Shown piece by piece: positions 6,346 to 6,531 of a stretch of 6,531 nucleotides of DNA. The DNA comes from Colimorpha sp034178965. GTDB taxonomy: Bacteria; Bacteroidota; Bacteroidia; Bacteroidales; P3. Every line of letters begins with the position of its first letter. Within the stretch, counting starts at the first letter, position 1. The stretch covers positions 1 to 6,531 of the forward strand of contig JAXFQM010000188.1 in NCBI GenBank assembly GCA_034178965.1, written 5' to 3'. The position numbers and the translations under genes are program-made. The notes below the pieces were generated by a model. It worked only from the letters and a program-made list of their open reading frames with translations. It did no database searches and was not told where the DNA came from.

Positions 6346-6531
6346 CAGCCTTTTAGGTATTGCTTAATGATAGTCTCGGTTTCCTTCACCGCCGCGGCAA
6401 GGTTGTCGTTCACGATGGTGTGGTCGAAATGGACAGCTTCCTTCAATTCGAGGGCGCTGCGCTCCAGACGATGACGGATGCTTTCCTCGCTGTCGGTACC
6501 GCGTTTGCGCAGTCTCTGCTCAAGCACCTCC
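6345..6531 (-). CDS. gmk: Guanylate kinase, C-terminal part only
   Basis: Only about the last 62 codons lie in the window; the gene enters from the right edge. Guanylate kinase transfers phosphate from ATP to GMP, giving GDP, in the cytoplasm. The visible part begins EVLEQRLRKRGTDSEE, which matches the conserved L-x-x-R-L-x-x-R-G-T-[DE] segment that supplies active-site arginines, followed by IRHRLERSALEL and HFDHTIVNDNLAAAV, the usual C-terminal helix and the VNDxL motif. A GTG within this stretch (6527) is an internal Val codon, not a start, because the conserved frame continues to the edge. The TGA stop overlaps the mreC ATG, so the two genes are likely co-transcribed. Confidence 0.9.
   Translation of the reverse strand, partial: EVLEQRLRKRGTDSEESIRHRLERSALELKEAVHFDHTIVNDNLAAAVKETETIIKQYLKG

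Overview
The window looks like a chromosomal piece of a Bacteroidota genome, probably Bacteroidales and perhaps Prevotellaceae or a relative. The evidence is a PorZ-type beta-propeller protein ending in a type IX secretion system (T9SS) type A sorting domain, Bacteroidota-style MreC, MreD and RecO, and exported proteins whose signal peptides end just before or after Gln. Genus is not resolvable by eye. The DNA looks fairly G+C-rich, and this produces many long false open frames on the other strand.

All genes lie on the minus strand and read right to left. In transcription order they are: the 3' end of gmk (guanylate kinase, cut by the right edge), mreC, mreD, porZ, recO, and an exported subtilisin-like S8 serine protease that runs off the left edge. 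Spacing is tight: gmk/mreC overlap by one base (TGATG), mreC-mreD are 34 nt apart, mreD-porZ 11 nt, porZ-recO 4 nt and recO-S8 56 nt. The first five genes look like one transcription unit. The S8 gene may be its last member or may have its own signals in the 56-nt gap. There is no gene-free stretch above 56 nt, and no tRNA, rRNA, CRISPR array, insertion sequence or convincing terminator.

Functionally the set joins nucleotide metabolism (Gmk), lateral wall growth and rod shape (MreC, MreD), cell-surface protein export (PorZ, a component of the T9SS attachment machinery), recombinational repair (RecO) and an exported protease. No wholly new system is evident. The points most worth a second look are the gene order, with mreCD directly behind gmk and ahead of porZ-recO and without mreB, PBP2 or rodA in the visible neighbouring slots; a 13-codon mini-ORF that bridges mreC and mreD with ATGA overlaps at both ends; a perfect AGGAGG ribosome site filling the mreD-porZ gap; and the protease next to a T9SS gene, whose C-terminus lies outside the window.
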